NCBI GenBank assembly: GCA_016165875.1
Contig: JABBOT010000034.1
Coordinates: 2,025,322-2,089,321 of the forward strand
Length of the DNA: 64,000 nucleotides
Source of the DNA: Acanthopleura granulata
Taxonomy: Eukaryota > Mollusca > Polyplacophora > Chitonida > Chitonidae
Direction of reading: 5' to 3'
Shown here: piece by piece, positions 36,521 to 48,281 of the stretch
Position numbering within the stretch: the first letter of the stretch is position 1
Layout of the letters: the number at the start of each line of letters is the position of its first letter
The notes under the pieces: generated by a model
The model's input: only the letters and a program-made list of their open reading frames with translations
Database searches by the model: none
What the model was told of the DNA's origin: nothing
Position numbers and translations under genes: made by a program

Positions 36521-39500
36521 CTAGGTGGTAGAAGCCGGCGTGTGCGGCACAGTAAACCACCACCCTTCACCACATAAGCACGTGTACTTGAGAAAGCTTT
36601 TTCACTTGTGCAACAGTAATTGGTTGATATGAGCATGAGCCTCCGTCTGTAACTATCTGAGCCAGCAGAGCCCCGGTATGCAGGTCTCAAGTTACGTCGT
36701 TATGACAACAGAGCGATGTCCTTTGTGCGAAGTGACGTTGCTGTTTTACTGCACAGTAGTGTCACATGCCTCTCCTTGAATATGGCAGCTTCTGTGTCCA
36801 GAGGAATCTGTGGTCAGAATTTGTCTGTGGCCCAAAATGATGCCCAGCAACGCTGAAAAACAGATTGCATAAGTTTAATTTCATCAGTTTTGATAAATTT
36901 TCACTGAGGTATATACCAGCCCAAGTTGAATTGTGCTGATAATTAAGCCTACCGTGCCCTAAAACGGCTGCATCATGTCACAAAGGGACATCACTCTGTT
37001 GTTGTGACACGTTGTCGCCTCCGAAAGCTGCCTCGTGCGATTAAGTGCGACGAATGTATTTGTGGCTGATCTCTATCACGTTTCTATGTTAGACCTTCAG
37101 TCATGACACTATAGTTCCCTGTCTCTGCATTATAGATTCATGTCAGTGGAAGCAGTATACTCAATAGCGGTATCAATTATCTTTGGTACTTGCTCGGAAT
37201 GCGTGGTTGTGTGGTTATCAGTGTCAAGTGTCACTGTATACCATGTGATCTTAGGCCTGATTCGTAAATATGTTAGAATGTGTAAAATGGGATGTTAATA
37301 AAATCTGATTTGAGCAGTCAGAATTTTAACAAGTTGTCAAATGAATGTTGCAACCTCATGTTTAAGGGAATTAGTTTCAAAGTGTGTGAAAAAAAAAATA
37401 ACAGCTTTTGTCTGTAATCAAGGTTGTATTATAATGTTTTGTTTATTACATTAGGATATTCAAATTTAAAAAATGACAGGCTCATTTTGGGCCCTAATTG
37501 TAAGCATTTTAAAATCATATTTTTTATTAATAAAACATACTTCTTAAGCCATAGAGAATTACGGTAAAAATTGTGTCATCTCCACTCAAGTTGAATTTTC
37601 TACTTCACATTCATGTACCTGTGAAGGCAAGAAATTATCAGGTTTACGGTATTAAAGGTGAAATATCAGACCATACCTGTGTTTGATAGGGAGATCAATA
37701 GAGCCAATGTCCAGGTAAGCTAGAGGTGAGGCATGTCTTTGTACTCATCTGCTGAATACAGGTGTCTTTTCTGCTGAATCCACCTTCTGTTGGTGGCTGT
37801 TTGAATTGACGCAGCCTTTCACCTGTTCAGGTAAAAGGGAAAAAGAGAAAGGAAGAAAAAAAAAAATAGGTGGACATTTGTACCCGACTGTTTATCTGTG
37901 GAACCAGTGGCTCATTGACAGGTGTAACATTTACCTTACCTGTCCTGGTCGTGTTGTCTGTTATTATATCTGTGTCAAGAATAGGGTCCAAGTATACCTC
38001 ATGCACCTTAATCCCTAGTTGTGAAGAGATTTGCTAACAAGATAGAAGTATAATTACCTACTGTAAGTTTTCAGCACTGTAAGTTTCTGTACCAACCATA
38101 TTAAATGGCACTTATTATATGAGCCTTCGTTTGTTTTGCAAATTGGTCTTACGATTATTGTCCTGGAATATACAATCATTTGGATAGACAAGTAGGTATG
38201 CAGGCATTAAATTGAAAGCTAGATTTATGTGCTTCTATTAAAAACTGCACATTTGGTCCCAACTTCTCAGTCATTTACCTTACTTGCATCTGCTTCTCAA
38301 TTAAGTCTTTGTGATATTGGGCTGAGACTTTTGTATACAAATGTATATTTCTGTATTTTCTCCTTTTAGAGACGTTGAACTTGTAAAGTGGAGCTTTTTT
38401 CTTTCCATTTTTGAAGCACAGGCCCTTCTATATGGAAAAAGAGAATAAAACCTGACTTTTGTGGGTGGTCCTTGTTCCATGGGACTTAAGTCCATGGATG
38501 AGCTACACAGGTGTTATCAAATCACTTAACACTTGTTGATTTTAATATAAATGTATATAAATTAAGTTTGCGTATACCCATGTTGTGAAACCAAATGCAA
38601 GCAGCTTTGTAAGTCACTCTGTATGTCTGTCTGTTGTTTGGGAAATTTTTGGACATGGTATCTTTTGATCTATGCCTCAGTCAAGTTTTTTATTCTTATC
38701 TTTTAACACGAGCCATGCATTTCATGAAATTCTTGATTGCAAGGCGGCATTGGATTTTTTGCAGAATGTCACAGTTGCTGTAATTTTGCACTTCTTTTCA
38801 TGTGGCACCAGTTCGATTTGGTCTCTGATTGTTGTGATGGAGGCACATCGCCTGATTTGTACTGTAGTCGTGCATACGAACATGGTTGTTACTAGGAGTG
38901 TTGCCAAAGCTGCCAGTAAACAGTTCAACTCAAAAGACAAAGACTTCAATTTGAATATTGATTTTGACTTGTGTTTGCCAATACACCAATCAATCATTGT
39001 AACTCATTCAGTACATCTCAAAAGGCTACAGTGTAGCTGGTCAATATTCTCTGCCTTAATTCATTAGTTTCACCTGTCAAGATTGATTGTTCAGGCTTTG
39101 TGTAAATGTTTTTCTTTCTGGGATAACATGCCAAATTGTTGCTACTGCTGATTGACAGAGGAGTTTGTGATTAGGAGAATAAGATACAGAGGGGTTAACT
39201 TTTAAGCAAAAAATGAGTATCTGTAGAATCAGACCGAAATCAAACTTTTATGTAGTGTGTGAATAATAGACTCAGATGTATGAGTTGTCATAGCCTGTAT
39301 CTACTTTCAGGTACATATACTGATGTAGTTAGATCAGTTTATCAGCTAGATAATTTGTGTCCACCCAGCCTGAGAGTTCTAGCAAGCCTGTAAAGGCATT
39401 TTGAATCACCCAGGGGAATATCACCCCAGCCCAATCAAGTCAGAGATTTGAGATTAGATGTTCAGGTTTTTTTTTTTTAGAATTGTCAGAGTATATACAC

Positions 39501-39997
39501 TCGTATTCAGAGACGACAGGCAGGTAGATGTATCCATGCAAAACAGCTAACTAGCACTGGAGAAAAGTTCAGTGCACAAATATATGTACACGTATGGCAA
39601 ATCAGGTTTAAGATTTATTTTAGAATCTGTTCTGTACAATTTTTAGAGTGAGCAAACATCGGCTACCAGAATGTTAGTCTGTCAAGATGATGATTTCAAA
39701 GGTGAAGTGGTACAATACAAGCAGTGTATGGATGAGGAGGAGACATAATTAAGCATTCATTAGGCTCTGATTGCTAAAACTGAGTGTAAAATAGCTGAAT
39801 AATTAATGAACTTGTGCAGTTTATACCTGTGCTGGATAAATTTAATTCTTTGTCATCTCAAGATGCTCACGGTTCAGCCGATTGTACCTGTTTGTTTCGG
39901 AGAATCGAGCGTGACTCCGAACAGGTAAGCATGGTTGTTAATTTTACCTTGTTCACAACAACTGTGGACTGAAGACGAGTACAGTAGACAGTACAAG
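36521..39997. other. non-coding DNA, nothing recognised
   Basis: The longest ORF (38,672-39,067 plus, 131 codons) lies over an equally open minus-strand ORF (38,722-38,997) and shows no domain or splice borders. A weak similarity between 38,700-38,760 and 57,464-57,520 (TTAACAYGRGCCAT-type start) may be a very old repeat. Confidence 0.45.
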
Positions 39998-40203
39998 TGT
40001 TTATTGATTTATTGATTTATTTATTTATTTGATTGGGGTTTTATGCCGTCCTCAAGAATATTTCACTTATACGACAGAGGCCAGCATTATGGTGGAAGGT
40101 AACCAGCATGAGTTGGTCTTGAACTCACAGCGACTGCATTTGTGGAAGGCTTTGGGTCATAGTGCTGCGATAGCGTGCTAACCGACCTGGCCACGAAGGC
40201 CCC
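39998..40203 (-). mobile_element. SINE copy with internal deletion
   Basis: Both ends are present: the (AAAT)n tail side (TTTATTTATTTATTTGATTG) and the tRNA head (plus-strand CTTGAACTCACAGCGAC and GCTAACCGACCTGGCCACGA). The central core after GCCAGCATTATGGTGGAAGG is missing and joins directly to CCAGCATGAGTTGGTCTTG, so roughly 90 bp are deleted relative to the 48.0 kb copy. Confidence 0.92.
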
Positions 40204-40560
40204 ATGGTACATGTACAGGTAGCAGTTTATAGTACTTAATGTACTCAGTTTCAGGTGTATGATATTCTGGGAATAAACGATGTCACTGATGCCAAGTCGA
40301 TGGCTTTATCACCCGGTAGATCAAAGCAAAAGATGTCCTGTGTACATAATGGTGAATCATTAGTGTGGTATAAATTCAATTCTTAGATAAGAGTTTAATG
40401 ACAGTTTTACATGCATTTTTACCTGCTTGGTTTGAGTAACACATGTGTCTCTGAACACACGTGTAGTGTTGTTTGTTTTGTCCGTTTACAAGGTACATGT
40501 ATGCATAACCACACTGCTGTTTGCAGCCGTATGTGTACATGTATCAATACCTAAGGTTAT
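40204..40560. other. non-coding spacer between two SINEs
   Basis: No coding or repeat signal identified apart from a few ACATGTA strings. Confidence 0.5.
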
Positions 40561-40710
40561 GATTTATTTGTTTATTTATTTATTTATTTGACTGGTGTTT
40601 TACACCGTACTCAACAATATTTCTCTTATATGACGGCGGCCAGCATTATGGTGGAAGGAAACCTGGCAGAGCACTGTGGAAAGGCATAACCATCCGCAGG
40701 TTGCTTGTTA
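40561..40710 (-). mobile_element. SINE copy, 5'-truncated
   Basis: Reads TTATTTATTTGACTGGTG, TTTTACACCGTACTCAACAA, GACGGCGGCCAGCATTATGG and AACCATCCGCAGGTTGCT, and stops before the tRNA head. Confidence 0.9.
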
Positions 40711-41663
40711 CAGTTGAGGACATGTGCATGTACACATATTGCTAGGTAAATGCATCTTAAGTTAGAACCTTCCTCACGCAAAGTTTCGCACAAAATGTGG
40801 AATATTCATTTCTGCTATCAGTATAATTGCCCTTGCAATTTATTGTACATGTAAATCTCTTCGATTTTTTGAAATGTTTTTTGTTTATTTAACCGAAATG
40901 TTTTTTTTTTTTTTCATGTTTTGTTTCTTCACAAATACGTATTGGTCCCTTAACCAGGTGTAAATTTGCTTTATCAGTGTCAGGATCCATGTCATGATTA
41001 CAGGGCGATAATTAATGTTGAAGAGAGCAGCCCACCGATGAGTTGTGCGCTTTCCCGCATGAATGGATGGATAGACGGTGTTTAGCAGATGTTTAGAATT
41101 GTCGCATGTTGTACCGGTGGTAATTAGGTCACATGTCATACATAGGACATATGTGCTGAGCCTGAGGCGACGTACTTGTGGTTTGTGAAGATCATCACCA
41201 TGGGAAGGATGTGAGGAATTGAAGTGAGAAGCTGTGGCCAGAGCTAGGCCTGCTGCAGTTTTGTAAAGATTAACACGTTTACCTACAAGTACAGCTAACC
41301 TGCGTAGACATGACGGCCAGCTTCTTCTAATATTTTTAACAGCCGCAACTGAAAGTTTTTTAGCACTCAATTCTCAACGGAGTACTGAATGCATCTTAAA
41401 CATGTGGAAAGCCAATCGTACACATTTCAGAATGCAAATGCTGTGAATGTATGGTGACAGAGACTTCCAGTTTGAGCACCTTTTTAATGTAATGGTATAT
41501 GCACTGATGTTGAATTTGAGAAAATTTAACCTGAATTCATTATTTTGGTGATTTCAAGTTAGACTTAAATGTAATCATTGATGATACTGGTGGAATATGA
41601 TTTCATGTTCCGAATGTAACTGTTAAGTAAATTGTATTAATTTTCTGTCTGTCATATTAAGTT
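40711..41663. other. non-coding DNA with an unexplained long minus-strand ORF
   Basis: A minus-strand open frame of about 162 codons (stop to stop, ending at 40,885) is the longest one not caused by a tandem repeat. Its only early start would be TTG, the C-terminal part is lysine-rich from a poly-T tract, and no domain is recognisable. It is probably chance. Confidence 0.4.
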
Positions 41664-41790
41664 CTGGAACCTGCGTATGGTCACGGGTTCCCCAGGGCCA
41701 GGTTTCCTCCAATCATAATGCTGGCAACTGTCGTATGAGTTAAATATTCTTGTGTATGACATAAAAACACCAATCAGGTAAATACATAAA
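41664..41790 (+). mobile_element. SINE copy, 3' half
   Basis: Reads GGAACCTGCGTATGGTCACG, GGTTTCCTCCAATCATAATG, TAAATATTCTTGTGTATGAC and ends CAATCAGGTAAATACATAAA. Confidence 0.88.
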
Positions 41791-44700
41791 TTCTTGGTAT
41801 GTAGAGATCATGACAGACATGTCTCCTATTTAAGTGGTTTTATATATCCATCTAATTATTAAATGTGTAGAAAACAGTGAATCCTGATTGTCCATGAAAA
41901 CTGAGCACAGGAGAGTTCAGTCTGCACTATAGAAACCTCCAGTGTTACAATCTTATGCGTGTCACTGAAAGCGTCTTGTCAGCTGGACGGGCCTCCCCAG
42001 CCTCCGTATCCCGGGTACAGCCATGACCACACTGCCATAACTGAGCCCTTCCGTTGACACTCAGCCTAAAAACATCCAGGTACATGGCAGAACATTCCTC
42101 TCGGCTTGTTTGCGTCCCTCTACTGGACTGTTTGTCCTCACTGTTGCAATGTGATGACCCAGTGGGCCTGCTGCGCTTTAAGACCACCTTCTTCACAGCG
42201 AGAGTTTTTTTTTGTTGTTGTTTTTTCTGCCCATGATGTTAAATTTTACAATTTGGAGGAAAAAGAGCTCTTCACCTTGTGAGGTCAAGAAGGTTCGTAG
42301 CTCTTTACCTTTTGCACCGCCAGTGTTTTATGCCTATTTAGTTGATATTTGGATTGATTTGGAGATTTTTTTGTTCTGTTTGCATCGGTGTCTGCTTTTA
42401 CATGTATCTGTCCCTGCTTTCTTTTCTTCACTCTGTTGTTACACACAAACTTTTTTCTGCCTGCCAGAGAAAACTCCATCTCTATTATCTGTTGATTGCT
42501 TTGCTCGCTGTCAACTAGCTTGATCTTATCCGATGGGACTATTATTTTTGTGGGCTGACCCAGGTTGTGGTTTAGGTGAAGTTTACATGTTAATGCAAGT
42601 ATGCGGATGATTTATATACATGATAGAGAACAATTCATATGGCGTTGTAAAGTTCAACACTTGACATGTTTTATTGCATGTATCGGCTGGCCTTCTTGTA
42701 CCTGTTTAACCAACAGTTGGCCTTAAAGGAGAAGACCTCGGAAGTGTAACGTAAATTGTAGTGAAAAGGGTATGGTTTGAAAATTTAACAAAACAATATC
42801 TCATAATTGTTTTGATGTTCTCTAAGAAACACACTCTTCATAGCCACGAGCTCATATAGCTGTCATAGGGCGTGGACATTTTTACCGACCGTGTCGGATT
42901 GGCGTGAATCGGTCCTTGGCTCTCCAGCGGGAAAATGTAGAGCCAAGCTATTTTTCATCAGTGGCCTAATTAAGCTGCTGTTTGTGTAAGCAGAATCTGC
43001 ACACTCTGGCATTCTGCCAGCTCTTCGTTGTTGCCTGTGCACTAACAAACTTAAAGCACAGCAGCCGTCCATCCGTGTGCACGAGTATATGTACAGCATC
43101 ATGTCCAGTCAGAAGACAGCATGGTGATAATTTATAAAAGGCCCGATTCATGTCCTGTCCGCTAATTTTACATAATCTTGTGTTCTGATTGATCAATACT
43201 GCCATGTAAAAGGGTAGGTAACTGTGAAAATAACTTTTTTTTTTTAATAGTCAGTTGTTAATCTTCAAAACGTACTGTTTTGTTTACTACAAATTGCCCC
43301 AAAAATACAAATTACAAAAATTACAAATACTTCCCCGGTCCTCTCCTTTAACCACACATGTATGAACTCATATGTGAGTGGTCATTTGTTAATAACATCT
43401 TATCAGTTCTGTTATCTTGTAAGTTTGAGGTGTCAGAATTGACACACATTAGTATTATTTCTGTGAAGCTTAGTTTTTGAAAGGAAAACGTGATATGTAC
43501 ATGTACATTTAAGTAATGTGCAGTTAATATATATGTATATATATATATATGTGCATGTTGTTTAGTAGACGCATGGTATATATATATGTTTTATATGCTT
43601 ATGGTCTTTATAAGGATGTCTTATTACTTGCCAGCACAGTGTAAAGGATCAAGCATTTAATCAGAGCTGAAGCACTCCCTCGGCGATTTATGCCACAAGC
43701 TCAGTTGTCTTGTAATATTAATTAGGACTGAATTATTTGATGGACTGAATTTGAGTTAAAATAAATGAATGAGACTCTTATTTAAAGAGAGTAATTCAGT
43801 GAAATTGTACAGTTTGCTCTAGCTTCCCGAAGGCCCTCCATAACAATACTTGAACGGTTAGAAAAATACATGCAATGACATTGACTGAGAGGGACATCAA
43901 AATTTAACCCATACCATCAGTGTTAATTTAATACAGTCTACCTGCATGATGGATACACGAATTGACACAGTCTTGAACTGACCCCAGAAAAATGAACCTG
44001 AGTTTACCCCAGACCAAAGGGGTTGCCAGTTGTCAAAGCTGGCCAGTTTACAGGTGACCAGTTGGGGTTGGTGAGGGGTCAAGCCTGTGTTGACCAGTCA
44101 CATAGTGTAACAGTTTGTTCTGGGAACAGGAATGAGAGTCAGGACATGTTGAATGATTGAGGCAATATGGTCTTCTTTGAAGTGGACAGTTTCTGAAGAG
44201 AAGCCAAAATTCTGATTAATTTGTGCAAAATTGCACAGAATTCGAAACTGTTAGTTTAAGAACGGCATCTGAAGAGAAGCCAAAATTCAAATTATTTTAC
44301 TGCAATGGGATGTGAAAGGATCCAGCTAGAAATTCTGAATAATTTGTGTCAAATTGCAAAGGGTTAATTGAAGCTGTTTGCTGCTATGATATCTGAAAGT
44401 ACAGTTTATGTCAAATTGCACTGTCATTAGCACCAATCAGCATGCAACTAGGTAGGGTGCAGGCCACTGATGGGATGCTGAATTCTGAATAACCTGTGTC
44501 AAATTGCACAGGGTTTGAAAATATTTAATGGTGTTTGCTGCCTTGAGCCCTTGAGGATTAATTCTTTTGAAAGTCAACTGGTTGGACATCTTGAGCCACT
44601 TTAAGAAAACTTCGTAAGTAATATTTTTCCCAACTTTTTTCGTATTATAAAAGACTGTCATATACATATAAGTTGTAGTGTCATTATAAAGGCGACTTCA

Positions 44701-45927
44701 AAAATGAATTTACAGTGTTTTGTGAATGTGGCCTCAACTGCCTATGAATCAGAGATCATGTATGTACAGAAAACCAGAAATTTACAGATTTTAATATATT
44801 CATATTCACTTGTTTAGCTGGTGGCCCCCCATGGAATTTTTTTTTGTTGTTGACCAGAAGTATACAAGTAATACCTGATGAATGCATACACTAGGTTGTC
44901 CAAATTCATCAAATACTAAAAACTTCATGCGGAGAATTTGCATGCAGACATTCTTATTCTTAGTTGCGGTCTGTTGCATCTGTACGTGTGTTTTATGACC
45001 ATGTACATGTAAATCTCTACTTAAAATAGAGCTTTAAAATTATCCTTATGTTCTCACAACATAAATGCACCTACACATGCAATCTACACCCTTACGGCTT
45101 CAAAGAACAGCCAATGAAACTGTTACATGTGTCAGTGTAAGCTAGTTTATCAGATATCCATGTGTGTCAAAATCAGTTTGTCATTAATTTAGATTTGCTG
45201 ATTTGTCTTATTATTTTGCAACCTTTGTATTGTATTCTGGTGATCACGTGTTTTCACAACTCGACAGTGTTTCATGATGGTAAAGAATGCTGAATATGAA
45301 TATTTCAAATATTACAAAAACGCCAGATTGTTGAGAGGCATGTTTGATTGCATGTTTATCCGTGTGACACACCTGTGGGGCAACCCTTAATGCTGCAGAA
45401 AACTTCAAAAGTTGTGGACACTATAAACTTTGTGGTTGGTATATGAACTTTCTGGATTTGCATGTCTGTTCAAGGCATGACTGTCCCTGGTGAGACAACC
45501 TTCAGGTGTTCCGCTCTTCAGTACAAGCGTATTCATCTGAACATGACTTCGTAATTAACAACAGCTCTATTTTAAGGAGACAGGAAACAACGAATGTCTC
45601 TGCGCGCACTTATTTGTAGTCCGAAATCCGCCGCAAATTCCAAAACTTTAACCACTTCCTTATGTGTGGTTTAACTTGTGCTGTTGTTTCACATAAACCG
45701 TTTACGTGAGACTTTGGAAAAAAATTTGTACGTGACATTTTTGTACCATGTGAAGCATTTGTGTACCATGTGAAACATACGTTTGTTTTTTTGTTGTGAT
45801 TTTTTTTTTGAATGATGTCTTGTTTACTTTGGTGTAACATTTTAATGTCTCCGTTGCAGCTTTTTAGAGAAAGGCTACACGGATATTCCCAATTGAAAGC
45901 TTGAATGAGACGGTATACTGTATTTCA
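41791..45927. other. non-coding DNA; GC-richer patch at 41.95-42.2 kb
   Basis: No exon can be supported. The patch 41,945-42,196 is GC-richer than its surroundings and open on the minus strand for 83 codons, but convincing splice borders and a recognisable protein are lacking. A (TA)n-like tract lies at 43,527-43,551. A short motif, AAATTGCA(C/A)A with GTCAAATTGCA, recurs loosely at 44,220-44,520 and suggests an old degenerate tandem repeat. Confidence 0.45.
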
Positions 45928-46065
45928 CCCAAAAATTGCTTGAAAAAGTGACTCATTTTGCTTGATTCTGATTGATTCATCTACATTATGGAGTCATTTA
46001 AGATTTTTGGGGTGATTTTTCATGACCAGAAAAATGTAAGTGTTGACATCAAAAGGTTCACTTTA
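45928..46065 (+). mobile_element. MITE family 1, partial copy
   Basis: Contains AAAGTGACTCATTTTGCTTG and ATTCTGATTGATTC, matching the left part of the family, and TTCACTTTAAGGCC near the right end. Diverged; boundaries approximate. Confidence 0.4.
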
Positions 46066-46179
46066 AGGCCTTTCAGTCCTTCGGAAAACGCTTCTTGACA
46101 TGGTAAGCTTTGGGTGGAATACGGTAGTTGACACGTACATTGACTTGTTACAGGCTATCATACATGTCATCAGTTGGTA

Positions 46180-47275
46180 CTCCATGTTGTAATAGCTAAA
46201 TGCAAGAGTAGGCTGAAATATCAATCTGTACATAGCTGTAAAACAAGTGTAGGCCGAAGTATGAGGGAGAACGTAGCAGGAAATCAAGAGCGGGCAGAAT
46301 TTCTTTCCAGTTTGAACATAATGTAGCTGGAAAACTAGAGTGGGCAGAATTATCAACATGGTTATAGACAGCTGGAAAACTAGAGTTGTTAGAATCATCA
46401 GCCTGGTCATAGACAGGTGGAAAACTAGAGTAGGCAGAATTATCAACATAAATATAGACAGGTGGAAAACTAGAGTAGGCAGAATTATCAACATAAATAT
46501 AGACAGCTGGAAAACTAGAGTAGGCAGAATTATCAACATAAATATAGACAGCTGGAAAACTAGAGTAGGCAGAATTATCAACATAAATATAGACAGCTGG
46601 AAAACTAGAGTAGGCAGAATTATCAACATGGTTATAGACAGCTGGAAAACTAGAGTTGTTAGAATCATCAGCCTGGTCATAGACAGGTGGAAAACTAGAG
46701 TAGGCAGAATTATCAACATAAATATAGACAGGTGGAAAACTAGAGTAGGCAGAATTATCAACATAAATATAGACAGCTGGAAAACTAGAGTAGGCAGAAT
46801 TATCAACATAAATATAGACAGCTGGAAAACTAGAGTAGGCAGAATTATCAACATAAATATAGACAGCTGGAAAACTAGAGTAGGCAGAATTATCAACATG
46901 GTTATAGACAGCTGGAAAACTAGAGTTGTTAGAATCATCAGCCTGGTCATAGACAGGTGGAAAACTAGAGTAGGCAGAATTATCAACATAAATATAGACA
47001 GGTGGAAAACTAGAGTAGGCAGAATTATCAACATAAATATAGACAGGTGGAAAACTAGAGTAGGCAGAATTATCAACATAAATATAGACAGGTGGAAAAC
47101 TAGAGTAGGCAGAATTATCAACATAAATATAGACAGCTGGAAAACTAGAGTAGGCAGAATTATCAACATAAATATAGACAGCTGGAAAACTAGAGTAGGC
47201 AGAATTATCAACATAAACATAGACAGCTGGAAAACTAGTGTAGGCAAAATTTTCAGCCTGGTGATAAATGCCTGA
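46180..47275 (+). repeat. 45-bp minisatellite with 270-bp higher-order repeat, about 20 regular copies
   Basis: The unit contains GGCAGAATTATCAACATAAA, TATAGACAGCTGGAAAAC and TAGAGTA (45 bp in all). Two special units occur next to each other: one with CAACATGGTTATAGACAGC and one with TCATCAGCCTGGTCATAGAC. This pair starts near 46,351, 46,621 and 46,891, exactly 270 bp (6 units) apart. Units at both edges (46,180-46,340 and after 47,235) are decayed, with 41-50 bp spacing. Since 45 is divisible by 3, each frame repeats a fixed 15-residue peptide; the long ORFs on both strands (311 and 394 codons) are explained by this. Confidence 0.97.
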
Positions 47276-47446
47276 AAAAAAAAATATGTGATGGTGAATT
47301 GCTATGACACAATATACAAGAGCAGGTGAAATGGTAGAAAGCAGTTAGAAGTGTGGTAGCAAAAACATTTGTTAAGCCACCTATTCTTACTCCTTATAAT
47401 ATACAGAATCCTTCAAAAAATTCCAGGTCTTTTGTTTGTGTTTCAG
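47276..47446 (+). other. intron 3' end next to the coding exon
   Basis: Only about 170 bp separate the last 45-bp repeat from the splice acceptor. The intron ends in a T/G-rich tract, TCTTTTGTTTGTGTTTCAG, with AG at 47,445-47,446. A second AG-ending tract (TTCCAG at 47,421-47,426) is less likely because its pyrimidine tract is poor. Confidence 0.6.
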
Positions 47447-47725
47447 TAAGCCGATGAGTTCGAACCCTCGTAAGGGGGCAGCCCCTCCCCCTCCACCAGG
47501 AGGCGGGGTCAAAGTAACATCTCAAGCCCCTACCCCTGGCTCTGAGGTCTCCGTCAAATCGGTTCCAGACGTACACAAGCAGAATGGGAGTGGTCCTCCT
47601 TCTCTGACGAACAGCGGTGAACACGAGGACGATGAAAATATGAACGAAGTGAACGAAGAAACGATCGTGGAGCTGAACGTAATCTTACCCAATGGGAAGT
47701 CTAGGGGCATGGAAGTGGATGCAAA
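47447..47725 (+). CDS. internal exon of a cordon-bleu (Cobl)-like actin nucleator
   Basis: Cobl proteins nucleate actin through WH2 repeats and carry an N-terminal ubiquitin-like 'Cobl' domain; this exon would encode the very N-terminal part. Borders are an AG acceptor at 47,445-47,446 and a GTGAGT donor at 47,726-47,731. The exon is 279 bp and phase 2 at both ends. It reads KPMSSNPRKG, a poly-proline patch (APPPPPGGG) and a Ser/Thr/Pro linker. An acidic stretch (GEHEDDENMNE) follows, then ETIVELNVILPNGKSRGM, which resembles the first strand of the Cobl domain (consensus-like L-x-V-x-LP-x-G). The Met at 47,454 could be the start codon if the preceding exon is untranslated. WH2 domains and the rest of the ubiquitin-like fold must lie in exons outside the window or unrecognised. 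No upstream or downstream exon was found. Composition and codon use are clearly unlike the AT-rich flanks. The exon call is firm; the family call is moderate. Confidence 0.72.
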
Positions 47726-48036
47726 GTGAGTATATCTTTTATAGGTAGACTAATTGTGGAAAACATGGATACATGGCAAGCTGGGTTTCTCCAAAGCGCT
47801 GACAACCATACCATTAATTGTCTCGCATGTCTGGAGTACGTATCTTCAGTGAACAAATAACTGAATGGATGACTCGGGCATTAGACCTGTAATATGTTTT
47901 AGTCAAAGGTACACGAAATTTTGTTGCAAAGATCCGTATGAAATATATTCTGAGATGTTCTTTCAGCCATATGTTTGGGCCATATGATAGTTGGCTGGTG
48001 CATGTGTATGCAGGTAGCAGGTAGACCATTCCATGG
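47726..48036 (+). other. intron 5' part after the exon
   Basis: Begins with the GTGAGTATAT donor. No further coding segment or repeat until the SINE at 48.0 kb. Confidence 0.6.
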
Positions 48037-48281
48037 TTTAGTTATTTATTTTTATTATTGGTGTTTTACACCAATTACGCCAGCATTGGTGGTGGGAGGA
48101 AACTGAGCAGAGCCTGGGGGAAACCCACAACCATCTGCAGGTTGCTGACAGACCGTCCCACGTAAGGCCAGAGAGGAAGCGAGCATGAGCTGGACTTGAA
48201 CTCACAGCGACCACATGGGTGGGAGGCTACTGGGTCATTGCCCTGTGCTAGTTTGCTAACCGACTAAGCCATGGATTCCTC
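48037..48281 (-). mobile_element. near full-length SINE
   Basis: Minus-strand element with an A-box-like region (plus-strand CTAACCGACTAAGCCA, about 48,257-48,271) and a B-box-like region (plus-strand GACTTGAACTCAC, about 48,193-48,205). The complete core follows (GCAGAGCCTGGGGGAAACCC, ACAACCATCTGCAGGTTGCT). The tail is short and degraded (TTATTTATTTTTATTATTGG), and part of the 3' core, usually ACTCAAGAATATTTCAC, is deleted. It lies in antisense orientation to the exon, about 310 bp downstream of it. Confidence 0.93.

Noticed and set aside
38672..39067. 131-codon plus ORF as a gene
   Set aside because: Overlapping antisense ORF of similar quality, no domain, no splice or promoter support, low-complexity composition.
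46063..47275. 394-codon minus and 311-codon plus ORFs as genes
   Set aside because: Both consist almost only of a 15-residue peptide produced by the 45-bp tandem repeat; the frames stay open because 45 is divisible by 3.
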